Position numbers and translations under genes: made by a program | NCBI RefSeq assembly: GCF_028747785.1 | Contig: NZ_CP118158.1 | Location: 4,760,347-4,824,346, forward strand | Direction: 5' to 3' | Length of the DNA: 64,000 nucleotides | From: Halosimplex aquaticum | GTDB taxonomy: Archaea > Halobacteriota > Halobacteria > Halobacteriales > Haloarculaceae | The notes under the pieces: model-generated | Seen by the model: the letters and a program-made list of their open reading frames with translations, nothing else | The model's database searches: none | Told to the model about the DNA's origin: nothing | In this document: piece after piece, positions 18,954 through 29,950 of the stretch | Numbering within the stretch: the first letter of the stretch is position 1 | How the letters are laid out: every line of letters begins with the position of its first letter

Positions 18954-19355
18954 ATGGCGTCACAGCAGACGGTCCAAGAAGTAGAAGAATCGCTCGGACA
19001 GGTACCTGGGTGGATGGAGATCATCGCGGAGCCAGCAAGCGACCACAGCTGGGGGATCTTCCGGGATCTCAACCTCGGGGAGACCGAACTCTCTCCGCGC
19101 GAGAAAGCGCTCATCGGCGTGAGCGCAGCGGCGGCGATGAACTGTCCCTACTGCACGTACTTCCACAAGGAAGAAGCTCGATTTGCGGGCGTATCGGAGG
19201 CCGAACTCAAGGAGGCGGTCAACGTAGCCGGCATAACCGAGTACTTCTCGACGCTGCTGCACGGGAACGAATACGAGGAAGCGGAGTTCGCCACCGAGAC
19301 GGACGAGATATTCGAGCACATCCGGGACCAACAGGCCGCCCAGGCCGACGACTGA
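18954..19355 (+). CDS. Carboxymuconolactone decarboxylase/AhpD-like protein
   Basis: A protein of 133 residues of the AhpD-like helical family, with motif CPYCTYFHKEEA (about residues 62-73). The CxxC plus downstream His is the redox centre of AhpD-type alkylhydroperoxidases, so a peroxidase or thiol reductase role is likelier than lactone decarboxylation. Unlike most genes here it has a Shine-Dalgarno-like gaggtg (18944-18949) four bases before the ATG, which supports that start over an upstream ATG at 18849. Confidence 0.85.
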   Translation: MASQQTVQEVEESLGQVPGWMEIIAEPASDHSWGIFRDLNLGETELSPREKALIGVSAAAAMNCPYCTYFHKEEARFAGVSEAELKEAVNVAGITEYFSTLLHGNEYEEAEFATETDEIFEHIRDQQAAQADD

Positions 19356-19878
19356 ACGAACTGACTCCGGGACCAGTCTCTTTTCTTTGCGACGAGACGC
19401 AGAGTTGAGGAGCCCCGACCCCGGGCAGAGAACCCGGTTACTAATTTCAGCACGGTTCTCAGCCGATCTTCTGGTAAATCCGTTTCGCGCGTAGAGGAGT
19501 CGATTCTGATTGAACCGCTGTGGAAGGAAACCGACTGACTACAACCGCAGAAATTGCTGGAGAAGAAAGCCCGACAGGGGTCGCACCCGCCCCGCACAGC
19601 GCCGCAGACGGCCACACGACTCCCCAACCGATTCGCTCCCTACAGTCGCTCACTCACATGATGTCGTCGCGAGATGAAACTCGCGACAGCGCGCGCCACC
19701 GCGATTTTTCTTTTTGCGGTCCCTGTATGCATCCGGCGCCGAAGGCGCCGTCCCCGAACTCGCGCGGAGCGCGAGTTCGGCCTTTTTCACCCATGCTTTT
19801 GGCCGGGGGGTCGCGCTGCGCGCGACCCCGGCGAAGATGGTGAGGAAGCATAAAGAGCGTCGGCCCGGTAGGTCGGAT
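19356..19878. other. Hairpin-rich intergenic region upstream of cdc48
   Basis: About 520 bases with no gene. Bases 19531-19660 read, on the minus strand, as a degraded copy of the repeat at 23.95-24.13 kb: 12 bases (19620-19631) match the complement of 23969-23980 exactly. Then follow perfect hairpins at 19666-19687 (8-bp stem), 19734-19750 (7 bp, loop GAA), 19754-19780 (12 bp, loop GGA, then five T) and 19807-19829 (10 bp, loop TGC). The last pair brackets cacccatgcttttgg, a motif also present at 45.19 kb. Confidence 0.7.
19754..19788 (+). terminator. Perfect 12-bp hairpin followed by T-tract
   Basis: Arms 19754-19765 and 19769-19780 pair perfectly around GGA, followed by cctttttc. It has bacterial-terminator form, sits in front of cdc48, and may instead belong to a repeated structured element. 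Confidence 0.55.
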
Positions 19879-22067
19879 ATGGGAAGCGGCGACGCCATCG
19901 AGGTCTCCGTCGAGGGTGCGAACAAGCGGGACGCAGGCCGCGGGATCGCGAGAGTGCCCGAGGCCGTCCGGTCCCGGTTGGGGGTATTGAGCGGCGACCC
20001 GCTCGTCATCGAGGGCGATCGGGCGACGGTCGCGAAGGCATGGCCCGAGAGCGGCGACGGCGCGTACATCCGCATCGACGCCGACACGCGCGCCAACGCC
20101 GGTGTGAACATCGGCGACACCGTCACGGTCGAGCAGACCTCCGTCCGCGAGGCCGACAGCCTCACCGTCCGGCTCGCGCAGACGGTCGGACTGGACGACA
20201 AGCAGCAGGAAGCCGCCGTCCGCCGGGCGCTGCTCGACCGGCCGCTCCGGGAGGGCGAGCAGGTCCACATCGACGGCGTCGGCGCGTTCGCCGTCTCGGG
20301 GACCGACCCCGCCGGCGCGGTACGCGTGACCGACGAGACGGACATCACCGTGTTGCCGCCGATCCAGGGCGGGACCGGGAGCGCGGGGACCGGCGGGACG
20401 AGCGGATCTGGGACGGAAACAGGCGGGACCGGAACCGGTGGCGCCGCCGGCGGGTCGACCGCCTCGGCGGACTCGAACGCCGGCTCGACGCCCGACGAAT
20501 CCGCCTCGCGGACGGGCGTCTCTTACGAGGACATCGGCGGGCTCGACGACGAACTCGACCAGGTCCGGGAGATGATCGAACTCCCGCTGTCCGAGCCCGA
20601 ACTGTTCACCCGGCTGGGCATCTCGCCGCCGCGCGGTGTCCTCCTGCACGGGCCGCCCGGCACCGGGAAGACGCTCATCGCCCGTGCGGTCGCCAACGAG
20701 GTCGACGCGTACTTCGACGTGATCTCCGGGCCGGAGGTCGTCTCGAAGTACAAGGGCGAGAGCGAGGAGCGCCTGCGCGAGGCGTTCGCCCGCGCCGAGG
20801 AGAACGCCCCGGCCATCGTCTTCATCGACGAGATCGACGCGATCGCTGGCGAACGCGACGAGGACTCGGACATGGAAAATCGGGTGGTCGCGCAGTTGCT
20901 GACGCTGCTCGACGGGCTCGAAGAGCGCGGCCAGGTCATCGTCATCGGCGCGACCAACCGCGTCGACAGCATCGACCCCGCGCTCCGACGGGGCGGGCGT
21001 TTCGATCGGGAGATCGAGATCGGAGTGCCCGACGAGACCGGCCGGAGGGAGATTCTCGACGTTCACACGCGCGGCATGCCGCTCGCCGAGGACGTCGACC
21101 TCGACCGCGTCGCCGCTCGGACGCACGGCTTCGTCGGGGCGGACCTCCACACGCTGACGACCGAGGCGGCGATGCACGCGCTGCGGCGGACCCGAGACGA
21201 GCCACAGGTGACGCGCGAAGACATGGAGGCGGCGCTGCGGGCGGTCGAGCCCTCGGCGATGCGCGAGTACGTCGCCGAGTCGCCCACGGTCACGTTCGAG
21301 GACGTGGGCGGGCTGGCCGAGGCGAAATCGACGCTGGAACAGGCGGTCGAGTGGCCGCTGGAGTACGGGCCGCTGTTCGATGCGACGAACACCGACCCGC
21401 CCTCCGGCGTGTTGCTCTACGGACCGCCCGGCACGGGGAAGACGCTGCTGGCCCGCGCCGTCGCCGGCGAGAGCGGCGTCAACTTCATCCGCGTCGCCGG
21501 CCCCGAACTGATGGATCGGTACGTCGGCGAGAGCGAGAAGGCGGTCCGCGAGGTGTTCGACCGCGCGCGCCAGACCGCGCCGGCCATCGTCTTCTTCGAC
21601 GAGATCGACGGCATCGCCGGCGGGCGCATGGAGGGCAACGAGGTGACCGAGCGGGTCGTCTCGCAGTTGCTGACGGAGATGGACAGCGCCGCCGAGAACC
21701 CGAACATCGTCGTCCTCGCGGCCACGAATCGCCGCGACATGCTCGACGACGCGCTCCTGCGACCGGGCCGGCTGGAACAGCACGTCGAGGTTCCGAACCC
21801 GGACGAGCACGGCCGGCGGGCGATCCTCGACGTCCACACCGAGGGCAAGCCGCTCGGCGACGACGTGGACCTGGACGACCTCGCGGCCGAGACCGAGGAC
21901 TCTCCGGCGCCCAGATCGAGTCGCTCGTCCGCGCGGCGTCGATGCGGGCTATCAGCGAGGTCGCGGCGGGCGTCGACCCCGCGGAGGCCAACGAGCGCGC
22001 CGGCGACGTCGTCATCGGGAGAGACGACTTCGAGGCGGCGCTGGAACGGATCGAGGCCGCACAGTAG
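19879..22067 (+). pseudogene. CDC48/VCP-type AAA+ ATPase, one frame break as sequenced
   Basis: After adding one base the product is about 729 residues: N-terminal substrate domain (1-155), a Gly/Thr/Ser-rich linker (about 160-210) and two AAA+ modules. Walker A GPPGTGKT occurs near residues 257 and 515, Walker B as IVFIDEIDA and IVFFDEIDG. The family unfolds ubiquitin-like-tagged or damaged proteins with ATP. Near 21895-21900 one base, probably G, is missing within what should encode the family's EGLSGAQIES; after it the frame runs on into the next gene's frame, while the correct C-terminus (SGAQIESLVRAAS to ERIEAAQ) continues in another frame to 22067. A sequence error is likelier than decay because both halves are fully conserved. 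Confidence 0.85.
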
Positions 22068-22170
22068 CGGTCCGCCCGCTCGGCCCGGCCGAGACCGCAC
22101 GCGGTCGTCGGGGTTTGACCCGTCCGACGGGTGGCTTTTTCACGTCGCCGGTGCAATATTTACCGAAACC

Positions 22171-23703
<1,533 letters not shown>

Positions 23704-24455
23704 CCAGCCCGTTTCGGCGTCTGGTCGTTCGTTCTGGCGCGCGCTGTCGCGCGTCTCGTCGTTCTCGTGAGCGAAGCGAACGAGAGCCAGCGAGAGCAAA
23801 GCTCTCGCCAGGCGCGACGAAACCGCGCGAGGTCTTCGTGAACGGAGTGAACGAAGGCTTGTCAGAGCTTGCTCTGACTGTGGATGAACAGCGTCGTCCG
23901 AGAGAGCGGAGCTCTCTCGTGATCTCGAAAATCGAGGATTTTCGGCGACAGCGAAGCGAGCAGCGCAGTCGGTTGGGGAGGTACGAGGTGCTGTGCGGTG
24001 CGGTCCCTGGCGGACTGAAAGGGCGAGGCGGGCTCGTCGTCGCCCCCGCGACGCAAGCACTGGAAGGAGCGAAGCGACTGAAGCGCACAGCGAGCGGCGG
24101 CGTCACGAGCGTGCCGAGGGCTTTCAACGCCTGCTGTCGTCTCTTGTCAGGCCCGTCTGTCGAGCGGCAGTTCCGTGCCCGGATGCAACTCTCGGGTGGA
24201 CAGACGGTACCACTCGAACGCGGAAAGCGAGAGGAGACGGGCCGTGGACGAGGAGGCGGGCCGCGGATGACCTGTCCGGACAGGTGCCGCGGCCGGTCGA
24301 CGTGGCCTGGCCGAGCGCGGTTGTAGTGCCGGGTACGACGTGAAAAGCGTCTCGCCGGCAGGTACGCGTAACGGGTCCACTGATATAAACCTCGTGACTG
24401 AGAGCCGGCCGTCGGGTACCGACGGCGGACCATCCGGTCGGGGACGCGCCCGTCG
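23704..24455. other. Long intergenic region packed with perfect hairpins
   Basis: About 750 bases with no credible gene. Five perfect hairpins with tiny loops lie at 23790-23808, 23834-23856, 23861-23878, 23899-23919 and 23926-23944. Then comes a block at 23951-24130 with ggttggggag, ctgtgcggtgcgg and a long-range pair ctgaaag (24015-24021)/ctttca (24121-24126), enclosing further GC stems. The last 300 bases show only a TATA-like ctgatataaacc near 24380 with no gene behind it. Confidence 0.65.
23951..24130 (+). repeat. Structured repeat copy, related to the inverted copy at 19.53-19.66 kb
   Basis: It shares tcggttggggag and gctgtgcgg-gcgg with the complement of the region upstream of cdc48. 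The block from 24015 to 24126 can close on itself through ctgaaag/ctttca, suggesting a folded RNA or a palindromic repeat. Confidence 0.55.
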
Positions 24456-25622
24456 TCAGTTCTCCTCGGCGTCCGCGTCTGAATCCGATTCGTCGGGACC
24501 CGACTCGCCGGTAGCGGCCGAGCCGTCCGACGACGCCTGACCCTCGTCGCCGTCCGAGTTCGTCGCTGCGGTGCGCTCGGATTCGGCTGGGGCCTCGACG
24601 TCGCCGACGACTCCGTCGTCCCGGGCGGGGAGTCCACCGGAGTCCGGCCGGTTCCCGACGACGGGGAGCCGCGAGGGGGCACCGAAGCGGCGGCCGGCCC
24701 GGACGACGAGGACGGCCGGGAGGCCGAGTCCCACGACCCACGGGAGCGCGGCGACGCCGGCGATGAACGCGGTGCGGGCGAACCGAACGAGGCCGGCGAG
24801 CGAACTGAGGAAGACGGCGACGGGCGACTGCTCGTGGAACGGCGTCCGTTCGCCAGTCGGCGGCGACTCGGGTTCGGGCTCGGGCTCGCGGAGTTCGACG
24901 CGGAGCGTCGAGAAGGCCACCTGGTCCCGGAGCGAGCGCTTCTGCGCTTCGAGGCGTTCGATCTCTCCCTGGACGGAGGAGAGCCGCTCCTGGACGTGCA
25001 ACAGTTCCTCGGTCGTGTTCGCCGACTCGTACAGCGAGCGGAGGCGGTCGCGCTGGGCGCGGAGGTTCTCCAGTCTGGCGTTCAGGTCGACCAGCTTGTC
25101 GGTCACGTCCTTCGTGTTCGTGTCCGCGGACAGCACGGTCCCCTGCCCGCGCGAGGAGTCGAACATGGCAGTGAAGTTCGACGAGGGGACCCGCACCTCG
25201 ACGTAGCCCGTCCGCCAGGTCTCGTTCTCGCTGCGGTGGAGCGTCGACTCGGAGGCCGACACGTACCCGCCGAGTGCGACCGCGCGGGACTCGATGGCCG
25301 TCTCGGCGGCCGAGTAGTTCTCGACTTCGACGGCCACGGAACCCGTCTTGATGAGCGCGCGGTCGACGCTCGCTGCCGCACCGCCGCCCTCGGCGTCGTC
25401 GGCGCTGAACTGTTCGTTGGATGCTTCCCCGCTGCCGTCGCCGCTACCGGCGTCACCGCCGTCAGCGCCTCCGCTTCCGCCGTCGCCGCCGTCTCCCCCG
25501 GCCCCGTCGCCGCTCTGGGCTTTCTGGAGGTCGGCCGCGTCACCGCTGCCGCTCCCACCCATCCCCGAGCAGCCGGCCAGAACGACGAGCACGACCACGA
25601 GTACCGCTGATTTCCGAGCCAT
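24456..25622 (-). CDS. DUF4349 lipoprotein
   Basis: A protein of 388 residues. It has a lipobox VLAGC with C18, a Gly/Asp/Ser-rich linker (about 19-85), and a DUF4349 domain beginning at LIKTGSVAVEVENYSAAETA. A long coiled coil follows (about 170-235, DLNARLENLRAQRDRL to RLEAQKRSLRDQ), then a membrane segment near 275-310 and a low-complexity acidic tail. The topology places the coiled coil outside, anchored at both ends. Function is unknown; bacterial relatives are envelope proteins. It is followed on the 3' side by the hairpin-rich gap. Confidence 0.83.
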   Translation of the reverse strand: MARKSAVLVVVLVVLAGCSGMGGSGSGDAADLQKAQSGDGAGGDGGDGGSGGADGGDAGSGDGSGEASNEQFSADDAEGGGAAASVDRALIKTGSVAVEVENYSAAETAIESRAVALGGYVSASESTLHRSENETWRTGYVEVRVPSSNFTAMFDSSRGQGTVLSADTNTKDVTDKLVDLNARLENLRAQRDRLRSLYESANTTEELLHVQERLSSVQGEIERLEAQKRSLRDQVAFSTLRVELREPEPEPESPPTGERTPFHEQSPVAVFLSSLAGLVRFARTAFIAGVAALPWVVGLGLPAVLVVRAGRRFGAPSRLPVVGNRPDSGGLPARDDGVVGDVEAPAESERTAATNSDGDEGQASSDGSAATGESGPDESDSDADAEEN

Positions 25623-25681
25623 ACCGGGTCGATCCGTCGCCGCTGATAAAGGGGTACCGTCGAATCAAAGACGCGCTTGAA

Positions 25682-26491
25682 CTATCGGCGGCGGTCGTCG
25701 AGCGCCGGGAAGTCGCTCCGGACTTCCTCGACGCGGTCGCGGTCGACGTCGGCGGTGACGAGCGCGGACTCGTCGCCGGTACTCGCGACCGCCGTTCCCC
25801 AGGGGTCGTAGACCGCCGAGCGGCCCAACAGCGTCGAGTCGTCGAACGTGCCGACGCCGTTGACGGCGCCGACGTAACAGAGGTTCTCGACGGCGCGGGT
25901 CCGCGGGAACAGCCGCCAGTGCTCGACCCGCGGGTACGGCCACGCGCTCGGGACGAGCACGAGCGTCGCGCCCGCGTCGACGAGGTCGCGGTACAGCGAG
26001 GGGAACCGCAGGTCGTAGCAGGTCGTCATCCCGACGACGTGGTCGTCGAACGCCACCGTCGGGAGCGACTCGCCGGGCACGAGCAGTTCCTGCTCGGCCG
26101 ACCCGTAGCCGAAGAGGTGGTGTTTCCGATAGACGGCGCGGCGCTCGCCGTCGCGGTCCAGGAAGACCGAGGCGTTGGCGAACCCTTCCGCCGCGGGGGT
26201 CTCCACGCCGGCCTCGTGGGAGGCCGCAAGGTCCTCGACGATGCTGCCGGCGAGGACGCCGACGCCGTGCTCGCGGGCGCTCTCGGCGAGCGCGGAGACG
26301 GTCGGGCCGGTGACGCTCTCGGCGCGGCGCTCGTAGAGGTCGAACGCGAAGTAGCCGACGTTGAATATCTCCGGGAGCGCGACCAGATCCGCACCGGCCG
26401 CGGCCGCGTCGGCGACCGCAGAGCGGGCGCGTTCGACGTTGTCCGCGACCGCACCGCGCTCTATCCGGATCTGGGCGAGCGCGAGTCTCAC
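25682..26491 (-). CDS. Carbon-nitrogen hydrolase (nitrilase superfamily)
   Basis: A protein of 269 residues with the complete Glu-Lys-Cys triad: E41 in LVALPEIF, K123 in VYRKHHLFG and C158 in MTTCYDLRFP. The family hydrolyses amides or nitriles. This branch resembles omega-amidase or deaminated-glutathione amidase-like proteins, but specificity is uncertain. It starts at GTG (26491), overlapping the stop of the upstream SRPBCC gene as GTGA, so the two are coupled. Confidence 0.87.
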   Translation of the reverse strand: MRLALAQIRIERGAVADNVERARSAVADAAAAGADLVALPEIFNVGYFAFDLYERRAESVTGPTVSALAESAREHGVGVLAGSIVEDLAASHEAGVETPAAEGFANASVFLDRDGERRAVYRKHHLFGYGSAEQELLVPGESLPTVAFDDHVVGMTTCYDLRFPSLYRDLVDAGATLVLVPSAWPYPRVEHWRLFPRTRAVENLCYVGAVNGVGTFDDSTLLGRSAVYDPWGTAVASTGDESALVTADVDRDRVEEVRSDFPALDDRRR

Positions 26492-26916
26492 ACTTCGACC
26501 TCGAGGTCCTCGACGAGGGCGGCTTCGAGGTTGTCGAGCTCGTCGTCGAGGTTTCGCTTGAAGAAGCGCTCGACGCCGGGGAGCGAGCCGTCGACGACGA
26601 ACCGGTTCGTCAGCTTCGTCCCCGTCTCGGTCTCGGTGAGTTCGTGCTCGCCGACGACGTTCATCACCTTCGAGCGGCCGACGAAGCGGACGTACTCGGG
26701 GGCGCGACGCTCCTCGTCCTCGGTCTCGATGGCGATGGTCCTGTCGATCACGGGGATCGGGAGCCGGATGTTCCAGGTCGCGCTGCCGTCGTCGTGGACC
26801 GTGTAGTCTTTGACGACGCTGATCGCGCTGGCGCGTTTCCCGGGGTCGGCGATGAATTCCCAGACACGGTCGCGGTCGACAGGTAACTCGAACGACCGCT
26901 CCACCCGGACAGTCAT
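26488..26916 (-). CDS. SRPBCC/CoxG-type polyketide cyclase-like protein
   Basis: A protein of 142 residues: MTVRVERSFELPVDRDRVWEFIADPGKRASA opens the START-like beta-grip fold (SRPBCC), with the C-terminal helix FFKRNLDDELDNLEAALVEDLE. Such proteins bind hydrophobic ligands; the CoxG branch matches best. The ATG at 26916 is used rather than a start further upstream. It is the first gene of a two-gene unit with the nitrilase-family protein. Confidence 0.8.
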   Translation of the reverse strand: MTVRVERSFELPVDRDRVWEFIADPGKRASAISVVKDYTVHDDGSATWNIRLPIPVIDRTIAIETEDEERRAPEYVRFVGRSKVMNVVGEHELTETETGTKLTNRFVVDGSLPGVERFFKRNLDDELDNLEAALVEDLEVEV

Positions 26917-26951
26917 GTCCTCACTTCGGACTGCGGCACCTAAAAAGCCAG

Positions 26952-27176
26952 TTAACTGAGCGTGACACGCCAGGTCGTCGAGCGCGCGCGTCCCCACTTC
27001 TCGATCTCGACTTCGTCCGACTCCTCGTCGAGTTTCGGCAGGCGCGCACCGACCTGCTTGGAGGAGAGGCCGATGTGGTCCGCGATGTTCTTGGCTCTGA
27101 AATAACTCTGCCCGCGCGAGACGCTGTCGCGCAGGTAATCCAGAATCTCTCTGTCCTCCTCGCCGAGTTCGCTCAT
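26952..27176 (-). CDS. Small winged-helix protein, DUF7123-like
   Basis: A protein of 74 residues, EEDREILDYLRDSVSRGQSYF then NIADHIGLSSKQVGARLPKL, a winged helix-turn-helix of the kind annotated DUF7123 in haloarchaea. It is basic at the C-terminal wing (KWGRARSTTWRVT). DNA binding is likely; targets are unknown. It is separated by 35 bases from the SRPBCC gene in the same direction and may be part of that unit. Confidence 0.8.
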   Translation of the reverse strand: MSELGEEDREILDYLRDSVSRGQSYFRAKNIADHIGLSSKQVGARLPKLDEESDEVEIEKWGRARSTTWRVTLS

Positions 27177-27212
27177 GGCTCTCTGTAGGTCTCGAACGCC
27201 CTTAACAATTCC

Positions 27213-27410
27213 TTACGCGTTCCGATGCCCGTAGAGGTGGATGCCCGCGATCGAGAGCACGCCGGCGGTCATCGCCAGCGCGAAACTCCAGCCCGCGACG
27301 ATCTGGTCGTGGTACCCGACGAGCATCCCGACGGCGCCCACGACCGCGAGGACTGCGAACGCCAGTCCCAGCCCGATGCTCATGTCCGTCCCTGTGGCTG
27401 CCTCGGTCAT
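27213..27410 (-). CDS. Small two-helix membrane protein
   Basis: A protein of 65 residues from the ATG at 27410, with two hydrophobic segments (LGLAFAVLAVVGAVGMLVG and WSFALAMTAGVLSIAGIHLYG) separated by a YHDQIVAG loop. A TATA-like ttaagtact on the minus strand about 25 bases upstream favours this start over the in-frame GTG at 27428. Function unknown. Confidence 0.7.
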   Translation of the reverse strand: MTEAATGTDMSIGLGLAFAVLAVVGAVGMLVGYHDQIVAGWSFALAMTAGVLSIAGIHLYGHRNA

Positions 27411-27517
27411 GCCCGGTTCTTCCGTCACTCAGTACTTAATTCAACGGGATCCTACCGAGCCCAGAGAGATCGAGGTCGCGGACCGACTACCCGCCGGGCC
27501 GGACTGAAAACGCCGTC

Positions 27518-28570
27518 TCAGTCGCCGGTCGAGTCCGACTGGATCGTCGTGTGCTCGGACTCCTCGTTGAGGGCGAGGTTCGTCGCGATCTCCGCGTTCC
27601 GAACGGCGTACTGGGCGGTCTGTTGCAGGCTCACGAGCACCTCGCGGACCTGGAGGACGTCCTCGTTGGACATCTCGTCGAGGTCGGAGAGGATCTCGGC
27701 CTCGCGGTCGCCCACCTCGGCGAACATCTCGCGGACCTCGATGGCGATGTCGTAGTCGCGCTCGACGGCCGCCTCGACGGCCCGCTCGGTGATCTCGTTG
27801 ACCTGGTCGGTGAACTCCCGGATCCGCCGCATCGTCGAGGAGTCGACGTTCAGCGAGTGGCCGTCGGTCTCCAGGGCGATCTCGGCGATGTCCTCCGCGT
27901 TGTCGGCGGTCAGCTCCAGGTTCTTCGCGATCGAGCGGTACCCGATGAGCGGGAAGCCGTCGTTCAGGCCGACGGCGCGCGCGAGGTTCGGGTTCTGGTA
28001 GGAGGTGAAGATGAGCCGCAGGAGCAGGACGAAGATCTTGTTGGCCTGTCGCTCCCGGTTCAGCGCGCGCTGAGCGAGATCGGGGTTGCCGTGAGCGAGC
28101 GCCTTGACGGCCTCGTTCCGCATGGTCGAGCCCGTGCTCTCCAGCCGTTCGAGGAGGTTGTCGAGGCTGAAGTCCTCCGGGTCGACCGAGCAGCGGATGG
28201 CGATGCGCTCGGGCGTCTCCTCGACGACGCCGAGGCCCATGAGCTGCGTCTCGGCGTTGTAGACGGCGTTGATGTGCGAGCTCTCCAGCGTGCCGTTCTC
28301 GCCGGCGTCGACGTGGATGATGCGCCGGCCGAGCACGTACTGCGAGAGGATGGCCCGCTCCAGGGCGTCGGCGTTGAGGTCCTCGGCGTGGATGATGGCC
28401 TCGGACTCCTCGCCCTGGACCGACTCGGGCATGACGGTGAGCGTCCCCTTGCCGCCCATCCGCAGCGAGACCTCGTCGCCCTTCTCGACGTTGTGCTCTT
28501 TGGCCCACTTCGCAGGCAAGGTCATCGCCAGCGTCGACGGACCCAGCCGCTGGACTTTCCGTGTTTCCAT
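27518..28570 (-). CDS. PhoU-domain phosphate regulator with AbrB-like N-terminus
   Basis: A protein of 350 residues. An N-terminal AbrB/SpoVT-like DNA-binding domain (TRKVQRLGPSTLAMTLPAKWAK, residues 2-45) is fused to two PhoU helical repeats (about 100-330). This is the archaeal arrangement in which the PhoU module senses phosphate-transport status and the AbrB part binds DNA. No pst transport genes lie nearby, so it may act at a distance. A TATA-like box at 28593-28603 indicates a leaderless start at 28570. Confidence 0.87.
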   Translation of the reverse strand: METRKVQRLGPSTLAMTLPAKWAKEHNVEKGDEVSLRMGGKGTLTVMPESVQGEESEAIIHAEDLNADALERAILSQYVLGRRIIHVDAGENGTLESSHINAVYNAETQLMGLGVVEETPERIAIRCSVDPEDFSLDNLLERLESTGSTMRNEAVKALAHGNPDLAQRALNRERQANKIFVLLLRLIFTSYQNPNLARAVGLNDGFPLIGYRSIAKNLELTADNAEDIAEIALETDGHSLNVDSSTMRRIREFTDQVNEITERAVEAAVERDYDIAIEVREMFAEVGDREAEILSDLDEMSNEDVLQVREVLVSLQQTAQYAVRNAEIATNLALNEESEHTTIQSDSTGD

Positions 28571-28592
28571 ACCCTTCCTTATCTTCTCGCGA

Positions 28593-28603
28593 CCTTAATT
28601 GTA
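28593..28603 (-). promoter_or_regulatory. TATA box of the PhoU-AbrB gene
   Basis: On the minus strand the sequence is tacaattaagg, about 28 bases before the ATG. A second AT-rich box lies at 28609-28617. Confidence 0.5.
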
Positions 28604-28642
28604 TCCATACACGGTATAATATTCGTCTGAATACTATTACGC

Positions 28643-28688
28643 TTCCTGGACACACGTCCAGGAATCATCCGCCCTCCCGCTGAGGGAG
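28643..28688. repeat. Two adjacent hairpins between the phoU-type and NAD-kinase-type genes
   Basis: Arms ttcctggac (28643-28651) and gtccaggaa (28656-28664) pair perfectly around acac. A second small pair ctccc/gggag lies at 28674-28688. They sit just upstream of the phoU-type promoter, 60-100 bases before the end of the NAD-kinase-like gene, and could be an operator or an upstream terminator. Confidence 0.5.
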
Positions 28689-28750
28689 TGACACACCCGC
28701 GGCTACGGAGCGCTTCGATCGGCGTAGAACGCGGTCGGACCCCGCTTCGG

Positions 28751-29833
28751 TCACTCGATCTTCACGAGGCGGCGCTCGTAGCGGCCCACCCGGACGCGGT
28801 GCCAACCGCGGAGTTCGGCGTCCAGGTCGGGGTCGCCCGTGTCGACGCGGAGGACGTCCAGGTCGTCGAGTTTGGATCGCGTGGCGACGATCTCGACCCC
28901 CGAGCGGCGGATCACGTCGGGCGATATCTGCTGGTTGCCGCGGCCGAAGACGAACCCCTGGCCGCCGATAGGCGAGACGACGACTACGTTGCGGTCACCG
29001 AGTGCCGATCCGATGTCCGAGGCGCTCCCGTCGCGGACGACCACCTCGCCGTCTCGCCACACGTCGACGCCGAGCGGCGTCCCCTCGAAGCCGAGGTTCG
29101 CCTTGATCGCCCCCACCGTCCCGCCGGGCCCGAGGACGTAGGTCACGCCGGGCTGGACCTCCTCGGCGACCCCCTCGGCGAGCGTCTCGACCGTCCCGCC
29201 GCCGGTCTGCTTGCTCGCCTGGCGCTCGTCGGCGACCGGCGTCTTGGCGATGGCTCGCAACTCGGTCGAGACCTCCTGGGCTCGATAGGCGTCTTCGTCC
29301 ACGTCGTTGACTTCGCCGGTCTCCACGTCGTCGAACGACGCCGCGACGATCCCGGCCTCCCGCGGACGCACCGCGAACACCGAAGAGTAGATCTTCACGC
29401 CCGCCGGCACGCCGAGGATAGGGATCTCGCTATCGAGGTCGCCGAGCGTCTCGGCCACGTCCACGGCCGTGCCGTCGCCACCGACGAACAGGATGAGGTC
29501 CACCTCCGCGTCAACGAACGCCCGGACCGCCGCACGTGTGTCGGCCGCCGTAGTCTCGGCCGTTCCCGACTGCTCGCTCTCCGGTCCGCCGACGACCACG
29601 GGATCGAATCCAGCCGCGCGGGCGGCGTCTTCGCCCATGGGGCCCGCGAACGCGAGCAGTTCCACGCTGGCATCGGTCTCCGCGAGCGCGTCCAGCGCCG
29701 CCCGCGCCCGCTCGGGTGCGCGGGGTTCGGCCCCGCGCTCGCGCGCCTCGTCGACTTTCCCGTCGGTGCCCTTCAGCCCGACTCGCCCGCCCATGCCGGC
29801 GATCGGGTTGACGACCACGCCGATCCGTCGCAT
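28751..29833 (-). CDS. ATP-NAD kinase family protein
   Basis: A protein of 360 residues opening with RRIGVVVNPIAGMGGRVGLKG and carrying the NAD-kinase GGDGT motif (ILFVGGDGTAVDVAE, about residues 130-145). The AcoX/YegS-like branch extends the C-terminus with VLGPGGTVGAIKANLGFEGTPLGVD. NAD phosphorylation is probable but not certain, because this branch has several unverified members. The ATG at 29833 begins the nucleotide-binding strand. Confidence 0.83.
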   Translation of the reverse strand: MRRIGVVVNPIAGMGGRVGLKGTDGKVDEARERGAEPRAPERARAALDALAETDASVELLAFAGPMGEDAARAAGFDPVVVGGPESEQSGTAETTAADTRAAVRAFVDAEVDLILFVGGDGTAVDVAETLGDLDSEIPILGVPAGVKIYSSVFAVRPREAGIVAASFDDVETGEVNDVDEDAYRAQEVSTELRAIAKTPVADERQASKQTGGGTVETLAEGVAEEVQPGVTYVLGPGGTVGAIKANLGFEGTPLGVDVWRDGEVVVRDGSASDIGSALGDRNVVVVSPIGGQGFVFGRGNQQISPDVIRRSGVEIVATRSKLDDLDVLRVDTGDPDLDAELRGWHRVRVGRYERRLVKIE

Positions 29834-29950
29834 CGTCCGTGCTACGCGAGGACCGGTCAAAAGCGACCCGCATCGACGGACAGCGACCCCAGGGGTGGAC
29901 CGCGGCGGAAAATCGGGCGGTTTTACATCGGACGGTCCGAAAGCACGGCC

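Noticed and set aside
24340..24540. A plus-strand frame preceded by ctgatataaacc
   Set aside because: It is antisense to the acidic tail of the DUF4349 gene and has no recognisable domain; the TATA-like box may be chance.
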